Part shown: piece by piece, positions 34,385-46,454 of the stretch
Layout: the number at the start of each line of letters is the position of its first letter
How positions within the stretch are numbered: position 1 is the stretch's first letter
NCBI RefSeq assembly: GCF_030247195.1
Contig: NC_080670.1
Coordinates: 212,338,546-212,402,545 of the forward strand
Direction of reading: 5' to 3'
DNA from: Topomyia yanbarensis
Taxonomy: Eukaryota > Arthropoda > Insecta > Diptera > Culicidae
DNA: 64,000 nt
Notes under the pieces: generated by a model
Databases searched by the model: none
The model's input: the letters and a program-made list of their open reading frames with translations, nothing else
Told to the model about the DNA's origin: nothing
Position numbers and translations under genes: made by a program

Positions 34385-37300
34385 ACCCGTAAATTTGTAA
34401 TGCATATTGTAATATTGTGAAGCTGCAGTGGTTTGATCTTCAAACGGCAAAAATAATATTCCGTAGTGATAATATCACGTGTCAAAAGAAATTGCTTACA
34501 ATGGTTCGCAAAAAAATTGAAATAGAATTTGAAAGAAAGCACAGTAGGCTGGTATTGTGCTGCACTGACACTACGCATACGAATAGGAAATAGAAAATAT
34601 TGAGAAATTACAACGATTGGCATGTTTTCTGCTTTCACAAAAATAATAGAAATAGAACTTAAAAAGAACTCTTGCGACCTTTGGTCATATGATGACGACT
34701 TCTTGAGAAGTTTTTAGACATAAAAATAATATTCCGTAGTGATAATATCACGGTTCAATACATTCCGAGGGGTAAATATATTCGATTTTCATTTTGTCGA
34801 ATATCTTCAATCTTGTTAGTATTTTCGTAACAGTCCAATGCAACAAATTAAATTGCAATATGTAAGTCGTATGTCTTCCTTTCCACAATTGCTTGGTTTT
34901 ATCGCAATTGCCCATGACTGCAAAACTTTCTATCTTCTACCAAAAATAATATTCCGTAGTGATAATATCACGGTTCGAATGCAGTTTGACTCAAACTAGG
35001 ATACGCTATGGAAACTAGGATGAACTATAGAATTTCAGCGATTGATTTCGTTGGGCAAAAAACGAATTTCTAAAACATATCCGAAATTTCAGTGATTGGT
35101 TATCTGCTTTCTGTCAAATATTCTAAAACGACCTAGTTTTGAAGAGACCGACAAATTCATTGTCTTTTCGTATACGAATTGTAAATAGAAATATATAGAG
35201 AAATTCCAGTCGTTGAATCCGGGTTGCATGCTTGCAAAAATAATAGAAATAGAACTTAAAAAGAATTTACAGTGAAGGTGTTCTAGTGTTGTACTCACTC
35301 ATGCGACCTTTGGTCATATGATGACGACTTTTAGAAAAATCGAATTAAATCTAACAAAACTATTTTCTTTTCTGCTGAATTTCGACCGCGGATCGCGTTT
35401 GCATTTTATCAAATTTCGATAAATCGAAGCATGTTATAAATCGAAGCATGAGACTTATGATAATTGCACTAGAAAATTGCAATGCATTTTCATTGTAAAA
35501 ATGCACTATCGATATTGAAAGCATGCTGAAAATACCAAATAGAATGTATTTACCTGTAGCTTTTCAAAAAAATGTCACAAAATTTGTCAATTGAATAAAG
35601 TCAAAAAACGAATTTCTAAAACATATCCGAAATCGCAGTGGTTTATCCTTTCTACGCGCACTCATGCGACCTTTGGTCATATGATGACGACTTCAAGATA
35701 TCTCAGTCCGTAAATTTGTAATGCATATTGTAATATTGTGAAGCTGCAGTGGTTTGATCTTCAAACGGCAAAAATAATATTCCGTAGTGATAATATCACG
35801 TGCCAAAAGAAATTGCTTGCACTGGTTCGCAAAAAAATTGAAATAGAATTTGAAAGAAATCACAGTAGGCTGGCGCCCTGTCGCGTAGTTCGCATACGAA
35901 TAGGAAATAGAAAATATTGAGAAATTACAACGATTGGCTTTTGTTTTCTGCTTTCACAAAAATAATAGAAATAGAACTTAAAAAGAATTTACGGTGCAGG
36001 TATTTCTATATTCCTCGTACTCATGCGACCTTTGGTCATATGATGACGACATCTTGAGAAATTTTCAAACATAAAAATAATATTCCGTAGTGATAATATC
36101 ACGGTTCGATACAGATTCACTCAAACTAGGATAAACTATAGAATTTCTTCGAAATTTCAGCGGTTGCTTTCATTGGGGTAAAAAACGAATTTCTAAAACA
36201 TATCCGAAATTTCAGTGATTGGTTATCTGCTTTCTGTCAAATATTCTAAAACGACCTAGTTTTGAAGAGAACGACAAATTCACCACCTTTTCACATACGA
36301 ATTGTAAATAGAAATATATAGAGAAATGTCAGTAGTTGAATCGAGCTTGCATGTTGTCAAAAATAATAGAAATAGAACTTAAAAAGAATTTACAGTGACG
36401 GTGTTCTGGTGCTGTTCTCACTCATGCGACCTTTGGTCATATGATGACGACTTCAAAAGATAATGGTCCCGTAAATTTGTAATGCATATTGTAATATTGT
36501 GAAGCTGCAGTGGTTTGGTATTCAAACGGCAAAAATAATATTCCGTAGTGATAATATCACGTGTCGAGTGCAGTGCTTGCTTCGTAGTACATTGGCATTG
36601 AAGCCCTCCAAGTTAACACTGGCACAATGTTTAGAGTAGGCAAATTTCTACCGATAAAACGGTTGTGAACGTTGCGTTTCACAGAAATTAGAAACGCTAG
36701 TCCGTAAAAAAATTGAAATAGAATTTGAAAGAAATCACAGTAGGCTGGTATTGTGCTTCACTGACAGTGCCGCATACGAATAGGAAATAGAAAATATTGA
36801 GAAATTTCAATGATTGATTCCTGCTGTCGCAAAAATAATAGAAATAGAACTTAAAAAGAACTTACAGTGAATGGGTTATTTGGCTCGCACTCATGCGACC
36901 TTTGGTCATATGATGACGACTTTTAAAGAAATGTTGCATCTTCTACCTAAAAATAATATTCCGTAGTGATAATATCACGGTTCGAACACAGTTCGACTCA
37001 AACTAGGATAAACTATAGAATTTCTTCGAAATTTCAGTGATTGGTTGATTAGGTTAAACACGATTCAATTTGGAGAACGCCTACACAGTTCTTGATTTCA
37101 CTCAAATATTCTAAAACGACCTAGTTTTGAAGAGACCGGCAAATTCGCTAATTTGTTGGCACTGGTAGTTGAAATATATGGAGAGATTTCAATAACTAAA
37201 GTACTCTGCAGATTTGCAAAAATAATAGAAATAGAACTTAAAAAGAATTTGCAGTGGAGGTATCCTGTTACTTTTCGTACTCATGCGACCTTTGGTCATA

Positions 37301-37790
37301 TGATGACGACTGTTTAGAAAATTTAAATCGAATCGGTCAGACATATCCTCATCTTTGGTAGGATTCAACCGATTGACATAATCTCAGTCAGCTAAACAAA
37401 TCAATTTGCAATATGTAAGTCGTATGTCTTTTTTTCCCAATGACTCAATTTGGTTGCAAATGCGTGTGACTGTCAAAGAGTGAACAGTGTTGAATTAAAC
37501 TATGCAAAGACAAGGTAACCATTTCAATTTATCAATCTCGAACGTTGTCACGGTCTGTGTTATCAGTTGGACGAAAAGGAAAGGAGACAGTAAAACACGG
37601 TAGGCCCGGAAAATCCTAACGAAAGTATTCGGTGTTATTGCCGAAGTGAGAGAAATAATGGCTGCCAAGCGCCAACATTGGTCCTTCGAGCCGGATAAGC
37701 GTTCCGGCAAGCGGGTTAGTATATTCGGAAAAATAATATTCCGTAGTGATAATATCACGTGTCAAAAGCATCTGTAGAGCTAATCGATAA
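34385..37790 (+). repeat. modular satellite array, right end of the first large block
   Basis: Cores I, A1, A2, B, C, D follow the inverted-repeat insertion. Then come a copy of the 28318-28600 run at 34820-35100, a full unit at 35604-36456, and a final part with A1 at 36531, 36950 and 37732 and D at 36891 and 37281. An unrelated 140-bp stretch (36560-36705) splits A1 from A2. The last clear core is A1 at 37732. Weak C/D traces (AAAAAGACTTACAATCACC, 38201) persist to about 38250. Confidence 0.9.
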
Positions 37791-38535
37791 AAGTGAAGAG
37801 AGAATTGAAGTAAATACAATAAACTCATTCTTAGATACGCGAGCCGAAACGTTAGGGTAGTATTGTTTTCGCTGTGTCGATATGAGAAATAGTGAACGGC
37901 AGAGTATCGCTAAACGGATTCGCAACTGTCAATCAAGACTAGTTCACTGGTAAAAGTATTCCTTTCCTAATAGCTTATTTTCCAAGAACATTATCATAAA
38001 AGAATGTTCGGCTGTAAAAGATGTATTCTATGATTGTCGAAAATTGGTATTTTCGTTAAAATTTCACTACAGTGTTAACGGTTCGACACAAAACAGCACA
38101 ACGGTTTCCTAAATGAATGATAGAGCTGAAACTAATTTTCATGAATATTCCAAATTCTAAACCTTCTAAAACGGCTGTATACGTATCTATTATAAAACAG
38201 AAAAAGACTTACAATCACCACTTACTCATATGATCTTTCGTCACTTTTGTGGTAATTTGTCGTGAAGATAACCGCCAACGTTTAGTCCAAAAACGAACAT
38301 ACTCCGAAACTGCACCTGGTTAGTCAGCTGCTATAATCAAACTTCACTAATCATTTTCGTTCAACCGCGTGGCAGCCTCAGTCGTCTAGTTCGGTTGAAC
38401 CTCCGTTGGTCCTCGTGAAAATTTTCAGGTCCCCATCTAACGGCGGTTGACAAACAATCTGTAACAAAAAAAAAAAAACAAACAAATAAATGACATTAGA
38501 AACTGATCCGCCAAAATTCCGGAAGCGAAACTTAC
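37791..38535. other. spacer between array and candidate minus-strand exon
   Basis: Degenerate array traces up to about 38250, then no recognised feature. Confidence 0.35.
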
Positions 38536-38640
38536 CCGCAATGAAACGCCGCAGCAGGCAGAAGTTTTCTTCCACTGCTGATGGTTGTTCTTCTTTTGTC
38601 GTGAAAATTTTCTCTTCGTGTCGCCATATTTTATTGCCAT
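38536..38640 (-). other. candidate first coding exon, 35 codons, with splice donor
   Basis: Read leftward, ATG at 38640 opens 35 codons (MAIKYGDTKRKFS..., very basic) ending exactly at TTGCGG before GTAAGT (38535-38530). It lies downstream of the TATA/initiator pair at 39046-39083. No acceptor or second exon was identified, and the protein is not recognised. AAGATGGCTGCC (+ strand, about 38649) and GCCATATTTT (about 38622) are PHO/YY1-like motifs. It may equally be a noncoding leader. Confidence 0.3.
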
Positions 38641-39045
38641 GTTTCTTCAAGATGGCTGCCGGTTCACGAACAAAAATCATTTATGTAATTTCCCGATGAC
38701 GAATCGTACCATTTCCGGTACAGTTTTCTTTTGCGATCCGGGTTGAAACTGGCCATCGTGTCACGATGCCGAGCTTCTTGATGAAATATTGTATCATCAA
38801 TTTCCTTTAACGCATCAAACGCCTTCCACTAATTTGCAGATGAAGTTTCGTCACCGCTTTGATTTTTCTACATTTTAACCAATCACATTAAATTTAGACA
38901 TTCGTATCGATTACCGTCACTCACTCCATAAGCTGGGCTTTTATTAGCAATTGTAACCTCTTTTTTTCTATAAATGGCGTCGATTGGTAATTTTCCGTAC
39001 ACTGCTTCGTCCTATGCGTTCTTCACTGTTTCACGGTTCAAAATT

Positions 39046-39083
39046 GAATGAGGCCGACAACGAATCGCAGTAGGCTTTTTATG
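39046..39083 (-). promoter_or_regulatory. candidate minus-strand core promoter, copy 1
   Basis: On the minus strand CATAAAAAG (39083-39075) is followed 32 nt later by TCATTC (39051-39046), the spacing of a TATA box to an initiator. The surrounding 300 bp align with 54690-55000, where box, hexamer and spacing are kept despite heavy divergence. It points toward the array ending at 37790. Confidence 0.5.
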
Positions 39084-39430
39084 GCACAAGCTTCGGTTGC
39101 CATCGTCGTCGTGTCCGGTATTCAGCAGCCCGCTTCACACTCAGCGGGTAGGCACAGTCGCTCTTACCAATACAAATAGCGATCGTTGCCGGCCGGTAGG
39201 TTGAATGCCGGCAGGTAGAATATATGAACGGGCTGGGTGAGTGGTTGGGTTAGTGGCGACAGGCGAAGTTAAATCGAATGGAATAATTTCGCTCTCACAC
39301 ACACACTAACGTTTAGAATAGGTATGCATATCTTTACATTCGAAAAATAGCTCAAAATGTAGACTGTGAGACGGCGGTCACAGAAATTGTTAATTTTTTG
39401 GCAAGCTGTACTCTTTCAGCAATGAGGGGT
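39084..39430 (-). repeat. upstream part of the duplicated promoter region, copy 1
   Basis: Shares ACTCAGCGGGTAGG, GGCCGGTAGGTTGA and GCAAGCTGTACT, in this order, with 54820-54985 (ACTCAGCTGGTAGG, ACCCGGTAGGTTGA, GCAAACTGTACT). Homology is clear by order and spacing but below about 70 per cent in places. Confidence 0.55.
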
Positions 39431-40500
39431 TACTTTCTTCTAGAACAGACTAATTTACTACCCGTAATTGTGTGCCTACAGATTTCTCAAATAATATCGC
39501 TTATGATTTGCTGAAAAGTACACGAACTAAGATACATTTTGCTTAATATTTTTCGTTGAATCTGTCGATCATTGAAGTAATCAGAGGACTTTTCAACACT
39601 ATATCAATTTGTGCGTTATTCAAGTATCTTTGGAGCTCGGTTATTATTCGAGAATCGAAATACTGTAAGAGTTCTTTATAGATTCGATCTCAAATTTATC
39701 AGAATCCATCCCGGATAAACCATTCCTATTTATTTTAATTTATATTTATTTCATGTTAGGCGAAACATTTTCGCATTACTCCGACAAGCTTGTTCTACTA
39801 ATTTTCAAAATTTTAAGGTTCGATTTAAAATAATATTTGTTTTCTGGTACAAATATAATATAGCAAGTGTTGAAGAATATTTTTCATCGTATTTCCAAGT
39901 GAATCCCAAGGAATATTCAAATTTGTGACATCTCATTTACAAACCACAGATATAAAGTCACACCAGAGGAGTTATGTTTGTTTTTATCACGAAATAATTC
40001 GACGCCATTTCTTTTTTAACGGTAATAGAAAGGCATACTGCTGAATTCACTGGGGCAACTGCCAGAAAAAGCGCACGGATTTGTGGAGCAGATAATTCAA
40101 CATTTTTTCAGCAGTCTCGATTGTAATTTGCTGCATTCGCTTACTGGAAAGTAGGTCTGTAGATGAGCCTGCTGACCTAATTTTCGTATCGCATCTCTGG
40201 ATCTGATGAGAACTTCGGATCAGATAAACGAAGATATTTTGGAACTTGTTTCTATTAATAAACGCAGCCAAAATTCAAACGAAAATTTATGTTTCTTGTA
40301 CATTTAAATGTACAATACTTCCCCTCCGTCAAATTGGACGTCGGTATCCCCGTTTGCCAGAAAACCGGGCAGCCGCAGCAGCAATTCGTCAAGGTAGAAT
40401 TCAGCTACACATATCACAAAATACTGGATATGTTTTATTAAAAATATATTTAAATTTGCATGCCTGACAGAAATTTTTGCAGGGAAAACCGTTAATAACC
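39431..40500. other. AT-rich intergenic DNA
   Basis: No gene, TE end or array core recognised. Short open frames have no motifs. Confidence 0.35.
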
Positions 40501-40504
40501 GTAA

Positions 40505-40866
40505 CCCAGTTAAACTCATTCCGGAACCGGTTCGAATTTCTGAATGGAGTCACCATGGATTCCAAATCAAATGCAACAACCGATTCCGACTCAGAATCGG
40601 TTGTTGCATTTGATTTGGAATCCATACTGACTCCATTCAGGATTCCGAATGGTTTGACCGGGAAGGCGAAAAATTCTACCAGAAACGCCCAGATAAACTC
40701 ATTCCGGAACCGGTTCGGATTTCTGAATGGAGTCAGTGAGTTGGAAACTCAAATACAACAACCGATTCCGACTCAAGCGGTTTCAGAATCGGCTGTTTCA
40801 TTTGAGCTGGAATCCATACGGGTTCCACTCAGGATTCCGAATCAAATTCCGAATGGTTTGACCGGG
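40505..40866. repeat. two adjacent foldbacks of family F1
   Basis: 40505-40662 and 40688-40866, each CCCAG(A/T)TAAACTCATTCCGG...GGTTTGACCGGG with a long internal palindrome. They are separated by 25 bp and in the same orientation. The plus frame across them is palindrome-derived and not a gene. Confidence 0.75.
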
Positions 40867-41210
40867 CGTTTGTTGAATTTGAACCGGCTGGTTGGCAAAG
40901 TTCTGCCAGCCAGATCCCCACAAATTCTGACGGCCATTTTATTTCGCTACCGGGGCCCATATTATTGGCTCGAAACAAAACTCGTCGAAATGTCAATTGA
41001 CGATAGGTTCATCCGGAGTGTTCATTTGTGTTTACCTTTTGCTAGCGTTGCCAATTTTATTTTGATTCCACGAGTGGCATCACAGGTTTGCTTGCTTCCG
41101 ACGGCGGGTCGGTGAGCACCTCGTCCGCCGTTCCGGTTCCTAGGCCTCGGTTATGCGGCTAAGCCGCATCGAAACAGAGGTTCCTGAAGGGTATCGGATG
41201 GTTACCGGAA

Positions 41211-41357
41211 CCCAGTAAAGTTCAATCGTAAATGAGCCGGAATTCAAGTTGGTTTTCTGGCACCAGTAACACAACCAATTGTAACTGAAATCGGTTGTGT
41301 CACTGGAGCAGGAATACGAATTAGAACCAGCCAGCATTCCGGCTGCGCTTAACTGGG
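41211..41357. repeat. foldback F2
   Basis: CCCAGTAAAGTTCAATCG to CTGCGCTTAACTGGG, with central arms ACACAACCAATTGTAACTG and CGGTTGTGTCACTGGAGC. Confidence 0.7.
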
Positions 41358-41954
41358 AAGTTTAGTAAAATTTAATCTAGGAAATAAAAATTTTCTGGCA
41401 ACACTCCAGCACCCCGTTGAATTCTAACGATTTCACCACCTGGGCGCCAGGTTGACGATATGAAATGAACTTTGTTTACTTTCGACAAGTTTTGATTCGA
41501 GCCAACAACATCCAGCCGGCTATCTGGGAGGAGTTCTGCCAGGTATACGTCCGAGCGGGTAATTTTTATTTCCCGGGTGATTTTTTAAAAGGCCCTTTCG
41601 ACAATTAGCTTGAACTCTTATTTAGTAACTAGAGTGGTTTAGATAACAATTAAAACGGTTATTGATTTGTTTTTTTTTGTATGCTTGAATGATGTCATTT
41701 GGTTGGCAAAAAATTTTAACGTTTAATACAAGTTTCAAGCAAAGCTTAAGAATGCGACCTTTTGCTGTCAATGCGACATTTTGGTCGCTTACGATACGTC
41801 GTTTTCCTACGGACTAATTTCTTTTCAACAGGGTACATAGAACTATTGCAACCTGTTTTAATCCTATTGGTGCAATTGGGTCATTAAGCCGTAAGCTGTT
41901 TTTGATTTTTTTTCCGATGCAGCTGTCGTTAAAGATACGTAATCGGTCTTTAGT
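41358..41954. other. intergenic DNA with a diverged dispersed repeat
   Basis: 41395-41540 resembles 60070-60215 (CACCTGGGCGCCA / CACCTGGGCACCA; AACTTTGTTTAC; TTCGAGCCAA / TCGAACCAG; GGAGGAGTTCTG / GAGGAGGGTTCTG). The rest is unrecognised. Confidence 0.4.
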
Positions 41955-42420
41955 TTTCACTTTTTTATACGCAAATAAATAAAAATTGTTATAAAATTGC
42001 ATTACCACCACAGCTTCCGTTGAACCACAGATAACAGACGTTTAGGCTTGCTACTGAAATTCCAAATAAATCAGACGTCTGAAACACGTTTGGCAAACGT
42101 TTGTAGATGGCGCAGTGACCAATACAATGCAGTTAGAGTGCAGCTGTCAAACACATGCAGCAAACAGTTGCGCAGATGGCAAAAGTGAAACATGGATTTT
42201 CAACGTTTATCAATTTGAAAGTTTACACAGGTTTTTGAAGAAATTTTGTTCTAGCCTAAACGTGTGTTATCTGTGGTTGAACTAACTGTCAAAACTGCTA
42301 ACCCATGTGGCTAAATTCACTGTCAAGGAAGACGGATAATGTCAAACGAGGGCGTGTTTCCATAAATTTAGAACAAAATATATTGCTATATTTAGAAAGA
42401 TGAATTCTGTCGGTGCTCAC
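41955..42420. repeat. dispersed duplicated segment, copy 2
   Basis: Matches 4075-4560 but carries the family B MITE and only AAATATATTG where copy 1 has about 100 TA units. The pair gives an empty/filled site for the MITE. Confidence 0.65.
42026..42275 (+). mobile_element. MITE family B (CACAGATAACAG ends), 250 bp
   Basis: CACAGATAACAGACGTTTAGG at the left (20-bp core) and the near complement CCTAAACGTGTGTTATCTGTG at the right. Flanked by perfect 7-bp duplication GTTGAAC (42019-42025, 42276-42282). The empty site CATTGAACTA occurs in the copy near 4140. Confidence 0.88.
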
Positions 42421-42965
42421 TCCTCCAAACTATGATTTATTAGATATAAAAATATATTGTTATGTGATGACTAACGCTTTTTTTTTTCTTAAAAGAAAAA
42501 TGATTGGTATTTGGAAATAATTTTAATTCGATAGGAAACCAGCGCAGCAATATTGGTTCATTTACTTGGTTGGTTTTTTTTTCATTCAGAGACCATCCGG
42601 AAAGTCTTCGCTAAGCTTGCAAAAATTTCCATCATCGCTGCTAACGTTGTTCTCATTTAGCCCGGCAGTCACGTCGGCGACGTAGTTCATGCGACGGTAG
42701 TATTATGCACCTTAGCTAGTTCACTGCAATTGAACATATTTTGTGAAAAAACACTAATTCATTTTTAAAAAGCGTATGTAGAGCTTTGAAATAATTTTGA
42801 AGAAGTCAGATTTTGGCCCTTTCATACTGACTGTGCGAAACCAAAGGAACACGTTATTTGGAAAATGTGGTGGAAAAATGTGCACGACTTTTTATAATTT
42901 GGTTAAAAGTTTTATTTTGAGAATCCCGTTCGTGCGTATACCCAAGGCGTTAGCTATAGGTACAC
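42421..42965. other. intergenic DNA, nothing recognised
   Basis: Includes T-rich runs. No gene or element ends recognised. Confidence 0.35.
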
Positions 42966-42974
42966 AAACAGGGA

Positions 42975-43088
42975 TCAGAGAGTGAAGTCATAAAAAAGTC
43001 TACCTACCGAGCCAAATTAGAATCCACCTTGGCTACTAGAGATGGATTCCAATTGTGCTCGATAGGTAGACTTTTTTGATTTCACTCT
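42975..43088. repeat. short hairpin MITE
   Basis: AGTGAAGTCATAAAAAAGTC and its near complement at the right (GACTTTTTTGATTTCACT), with CTACCTACCGAGC / GCTCGATAGGTAG continuing the stem. The loop is about 40 bp. Confidence 0.65.
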
Positions 43089-44040
43089 TTGCCTAACTGT
43101 TCTCTGTAAACTGTGCTTTCATTAGCCCACCGATCGCCGGCATCTAGTTTTACCCGCCTAGCCCCCTTTACGTTTACTGGGTGTCGTATCCTCGCTAAAA
43201 TTTCCACAAGCTGAACGCAAATAGATATCAGCCCACAAAATTTTAGCAACCGTTGCTCTCGAAAATCGTTCATTTAATGAAGCAATATCCCTCCTTTACC
43301 AAGCTACCCGTCTTCCGACTAGGACTTTGCGTTTTATGTCGCGTTTCCCCTGCTCTTTTTCTTCCCTTCAGAAATATTGTGCCTTGCAGGATAATAGCTC
43401 GATATGCGATTATATGAAAGCTCAATTGAGATAGGCGCGTGACAGCCGCTATATAAATTTATAGGCAGCTTTTTCCTTGAAGCTTTCGAAAAGCACACAG
43501 CTGGCAGAAAAATAAAGCTCCACTGAAATCTGCTTGCGAAGCAACTGCGGCTATATTTGATGCGCCTTTCAGACGCCCGCAATGTGAGATTTTATTATAA
43601 GCGCGACAATATTTCGTGTATGACAAATACACGCAAATAGTTTCAGCGTGTACTACGCACGTGTACACGTTAAACAAATAATATAATTTCTTGGGATATA
43701 CACATATAAAATTTTTACTGTAAATAAATTGCTAATATAGTTTTTAGTTATATGCCAACGAAAAGAAATTTAACTATTTTTTTTAATGCTAATTTTGAAA
43801 TAACTACCCTGATACTTGTTATTGTTATTTTCCTTAGTGATTCTAATGAATGCCTTTTCACGTGACACCGAAGATTTATTAGAACGCCATCATTAAAATT
43901 GTTAAATAGACTTATTTATGTTAAATAATATACAATAATATTTTCATCTTTATTATTCTTTAATGCCAATGGATTCACTACACTGGGATATATGCTACAC
44001 GCCAGAAACATCTGTCTCAAGAAAGGGCCTGCCAACAGCA
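43089..44040. other. intergenic DNA, nothing recognised
   Basis: Moderately GC-balanced to 43660, then AT-rich. Open frames on the minus strand (43082-43273, 43334-43582, 43459-43677) carry no known motif. Confidence 0.35.
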
Positions 44041-44043
44041 ACC

Positions 44044-44160
44044 ACCCGGTCAAACCATTCGGAATTTTATTCGGAATACTGAATGGAGTCAGTATGGATT
44101 CCAACTCAAATGCAACAACCGATTCTGAAACCAATTGAATCGGAATCAGTTGTTGCATTT
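44044..44160 (-). repeat. foldback F1, truncated
   Basis: CCCGGTCAAACCATTCGGAA is the F1 right end inverted. The opposite end is lost after the central palindrome. Confidence 0.6.
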
Positions 44161-44679
44161 CTCTTAATGTGTCTAAATCATTTATCTACACTATTTGGCC
44201 ACTTCGCAAGGTTTTGAGGGATAAATTGAGGTTTCTTTTGTACATAATAAGAGAAAGTAAAAAAAATTGTATATAATTAAAAATATAGTTTCACCTATCG
44301 AGCTAAAAATTTGCAGAGTTGTTCTGGGAACTTAACTGGGACCCAAAAAGTTACTCGGAGCCAAATTTTATTTTTTTCATATAACCATGTCCCACTCTAG
44401 TGGTCATGTATCTTAACATTGAGAAAATCGCTTTTTCTCCAAATATTTTTTTCTCGAAAACAGTAAAATTTAATGTGGATTTGCTGTGTCAGTTTTTTGC
44501 TGAACAGTAAAATTAATTGTTACACGAAATTTTATTGTAAATGTGCTGTGAGAACTTTGCATCAATGTTGAAACGGTAATAATTATAATATTTATTGTTT
44601 TATGATTGTTTGTAGGGTGAATGCTGTTGTAAAATTATATTCGGGTATCTAGTAGATTAATTTTACACAACGATTAACG
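44161..44679. other. AT-rich intergenic DNA
   Basis: No feature recognised. Confidence 0.35.
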
Positions 44680-44880
44680 CTCGGTTGTGTTACTGGAGCC
44701 GGAATGCAAACTAGAACCTGCCAGCATTAAAGCTCAGTTGAAAAATGAACCGGAATGCTGGCAGCTTCTAATTTGCATTCCGGCTCCAGTAACACAATCG
44801 ATTCTAGCTAGAATCAGTTGTGTCACTAGAGCAAGATTCTAATTAGAGCCAGCCAAAATTTTGGCTTGTTTTCCTACTGG
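44680..44880. repeat. foldback F2, complex palindromic copy
   Basis: Two nested palindromes: GTTACTGGAGCCGGAATGCA with its complement, and CAATCGATTCTAGCTAGAAT at the second centre. It looks like one F2 rearranged or inserted in another. Confidence 0.55.
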
Positions 44881-45070
44881 ATTTACTGGAAACTTGGCGG
44901 AATTCAATGAAATCATCCGAAAATCGATTCAAAATCCTGAATGGATTCCATCTCAAGTGCAACAACTGATTTAATCTGAATCGACTGGTAAACTTGAGCA
45001 ATATCCATACAGAATCCGTTCAAGAGTCCGAACCGGCTCTGGAACGATCGGGAGCTTCCTCTCCCATACC

Positions 45071-45218
45071 ATCTAAGAACGGTTGGTTTCAAAATCGTCC
45101 AATAAAGGACGTTCGTTGGATCAACGTTGGGCGACGTCCAAATAACCGTTCAACAGAGGTCCACCGTTGGACCCATGTTGAACGATTTTGAAACAATTTT
45201 TCGGACTTCTCAGTGGGT
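45071..45218. repeat. foldback F3
   Basis: TCTAAGAACGGTTGGTTTC to GGACTTCTCAGTGGG; the same internal arms as the other F3 copies. It is followed directly by the start of an F1 end (TAGTTAAACCCATACCGG). Confidence 0.65.
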
Positions 45219-45271
45219 AGTTAAACCCATACCGGAACCGGTTCGGAATTTCGAATGGAGCTAATAGCCCA

Positions 45272-45700
45272 GTCACCGTGGCAAGCAGAAAGTTGAGCAA
45301 AGCGAAATTGATGCTGGCAGAGTTTCTGCGGGTATTTTGCGCGATTTGTGCGAGACTTCTGGCAACGAATTCGCTCAAATGCAACAACCATTTCTGACAG
45401 AAGCGGTTATACCAACCGATGCTGCTCACTTTTATCCAGAATCCAGCCAGGAATGCACGGCCAAGATTTCTGCACGCTTCCTGCCTTTGTCAGGATCTTT
45501 GCACAGTTGATGCCCGAGTTATGCCAGGGTTTTGCTCAGTTCCTGTCAAAATTTGCCAGAAAATGCGAGCGAAACCGAGTTCGCCCTAGCTCAACTAACC
45601 CGACAGGATACGCGCAGAAATCTGACAGGGCTGCCAAACCAAGACTTACAGAAATCTATCAGAGCGGTCTCTGCCAGAAAATTTGCTCACTGGGCTCCCT
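45272..45700 (+). repeat. dispersed repeat R1, forward copy
   Basis: Reverse-complement match of 15575-16035, and probably inserted in an F1 foldback, since F1-like ends flank it (45220-45270 and 45705-45863). Confidence 0.65.
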
Positions 45701-45704
45701 CATA

Positions 45705-45865
45705 GTTAAACCCATTCTGGAACCGGTTCAGAATTCCGAATGGTGCCAGCATGGATTCCAAGTTAATCGATTCCGAGTTAATCGGTTTGTACATTTGAAC
45801 TGGAATCCGTACTGATTCCATTCAGGATTCCGATTCAAATTGCAAATGGTTTAACCGGGCTTGGA
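45705..45865. repeat. foldback F1
   Basis: TAGTTAAACCCATTCTGGAA to AAATGGTTTAACCGGGC, with a weaker centre (CGATTCCGAGTTAATCGG). Confidence 0.6.
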
Positions 45866-46009
45866 AAAAATTCTGGCGGCCGAAAGAAAATTTCAGAATT
45901 GCAGTAGCTAAGTTTTCAAAAAGCCCCGGTGATCGGACAGGTGAGTATATCGCGCTTACCGCTAGCAGCCAGCGGGCGAAAATTGGTTAGCAGACATTCT
46001 GGTGTACGG

Positions 46010-46152
46010 TTGAGAAGCCCAAATAATCGTCTCAAAATCGTTCAACACGGGTCCAACAATGCACGTTTATTGATCGGTTATTTGAATGTTGTCCAATGTT
46101 GGTCCAACGAACGTCCATCATTGGGCGATTTTGAAAACAACCGTTCTTTGAA
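46010..46152 (-). repeat. foldback F3, inverted
   Basis: AAAATCGTTCAACACGGGTC at the left and GATTTTGAAAACAACCGTTC at the right match F3 ends on the other strand. Confidence 0.6.
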
Positions 46153-46215
46153 GGTCGTGGCTGCTAAACAAACATCTCAATCTATACGACCGTTTCTACC
46201 AGGATTTCGCCCATT

Positions 46216-46303
46216 GACCTATTCTCATAGTCACGTCACCTCGTGGCTAGAGGAAAATTTCCTTCTAGTCACTGGGTGACGTGACTGTGAGAATAGGGCC
46301 CTT
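46216..46303. repeat. hairpin family F4
   Basis: TATTCTCATAGTCACGTCACC and its complement GGTGACGTGACTGTGAGAATAG enclose GGAAAATTTCC: one near-perfect hairpin ending in GGGCCC. Each arm is quoted only in part. Confidence 0.7.
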
Positions 46304-46454
46304 ATTTGACGTCTAGGACACCAACACAGTTGCAACGTGTATAGACAACATGCATATAACGCTATGTTTTCAATTCGTCATCTGATTTAACCTCATTTGG
46401 CAAAAATTTCACCCGATTTAACCTCAACCTCGCACTAACACAACTGCAAATCGA

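Noticed and set aside
20000..37790. CRISPR array (conserved repeats, variable spacers)
   Set aside because: There are ten different cores, linkers are related among copies, the host is a eukaryote and no cas gene is present.
40477..41115. 212-codon plus-strand frame
   Set aside because: Built from two palindromic F1 foldbacks in tandem; composition follows the repeat and the minus strand is open too.
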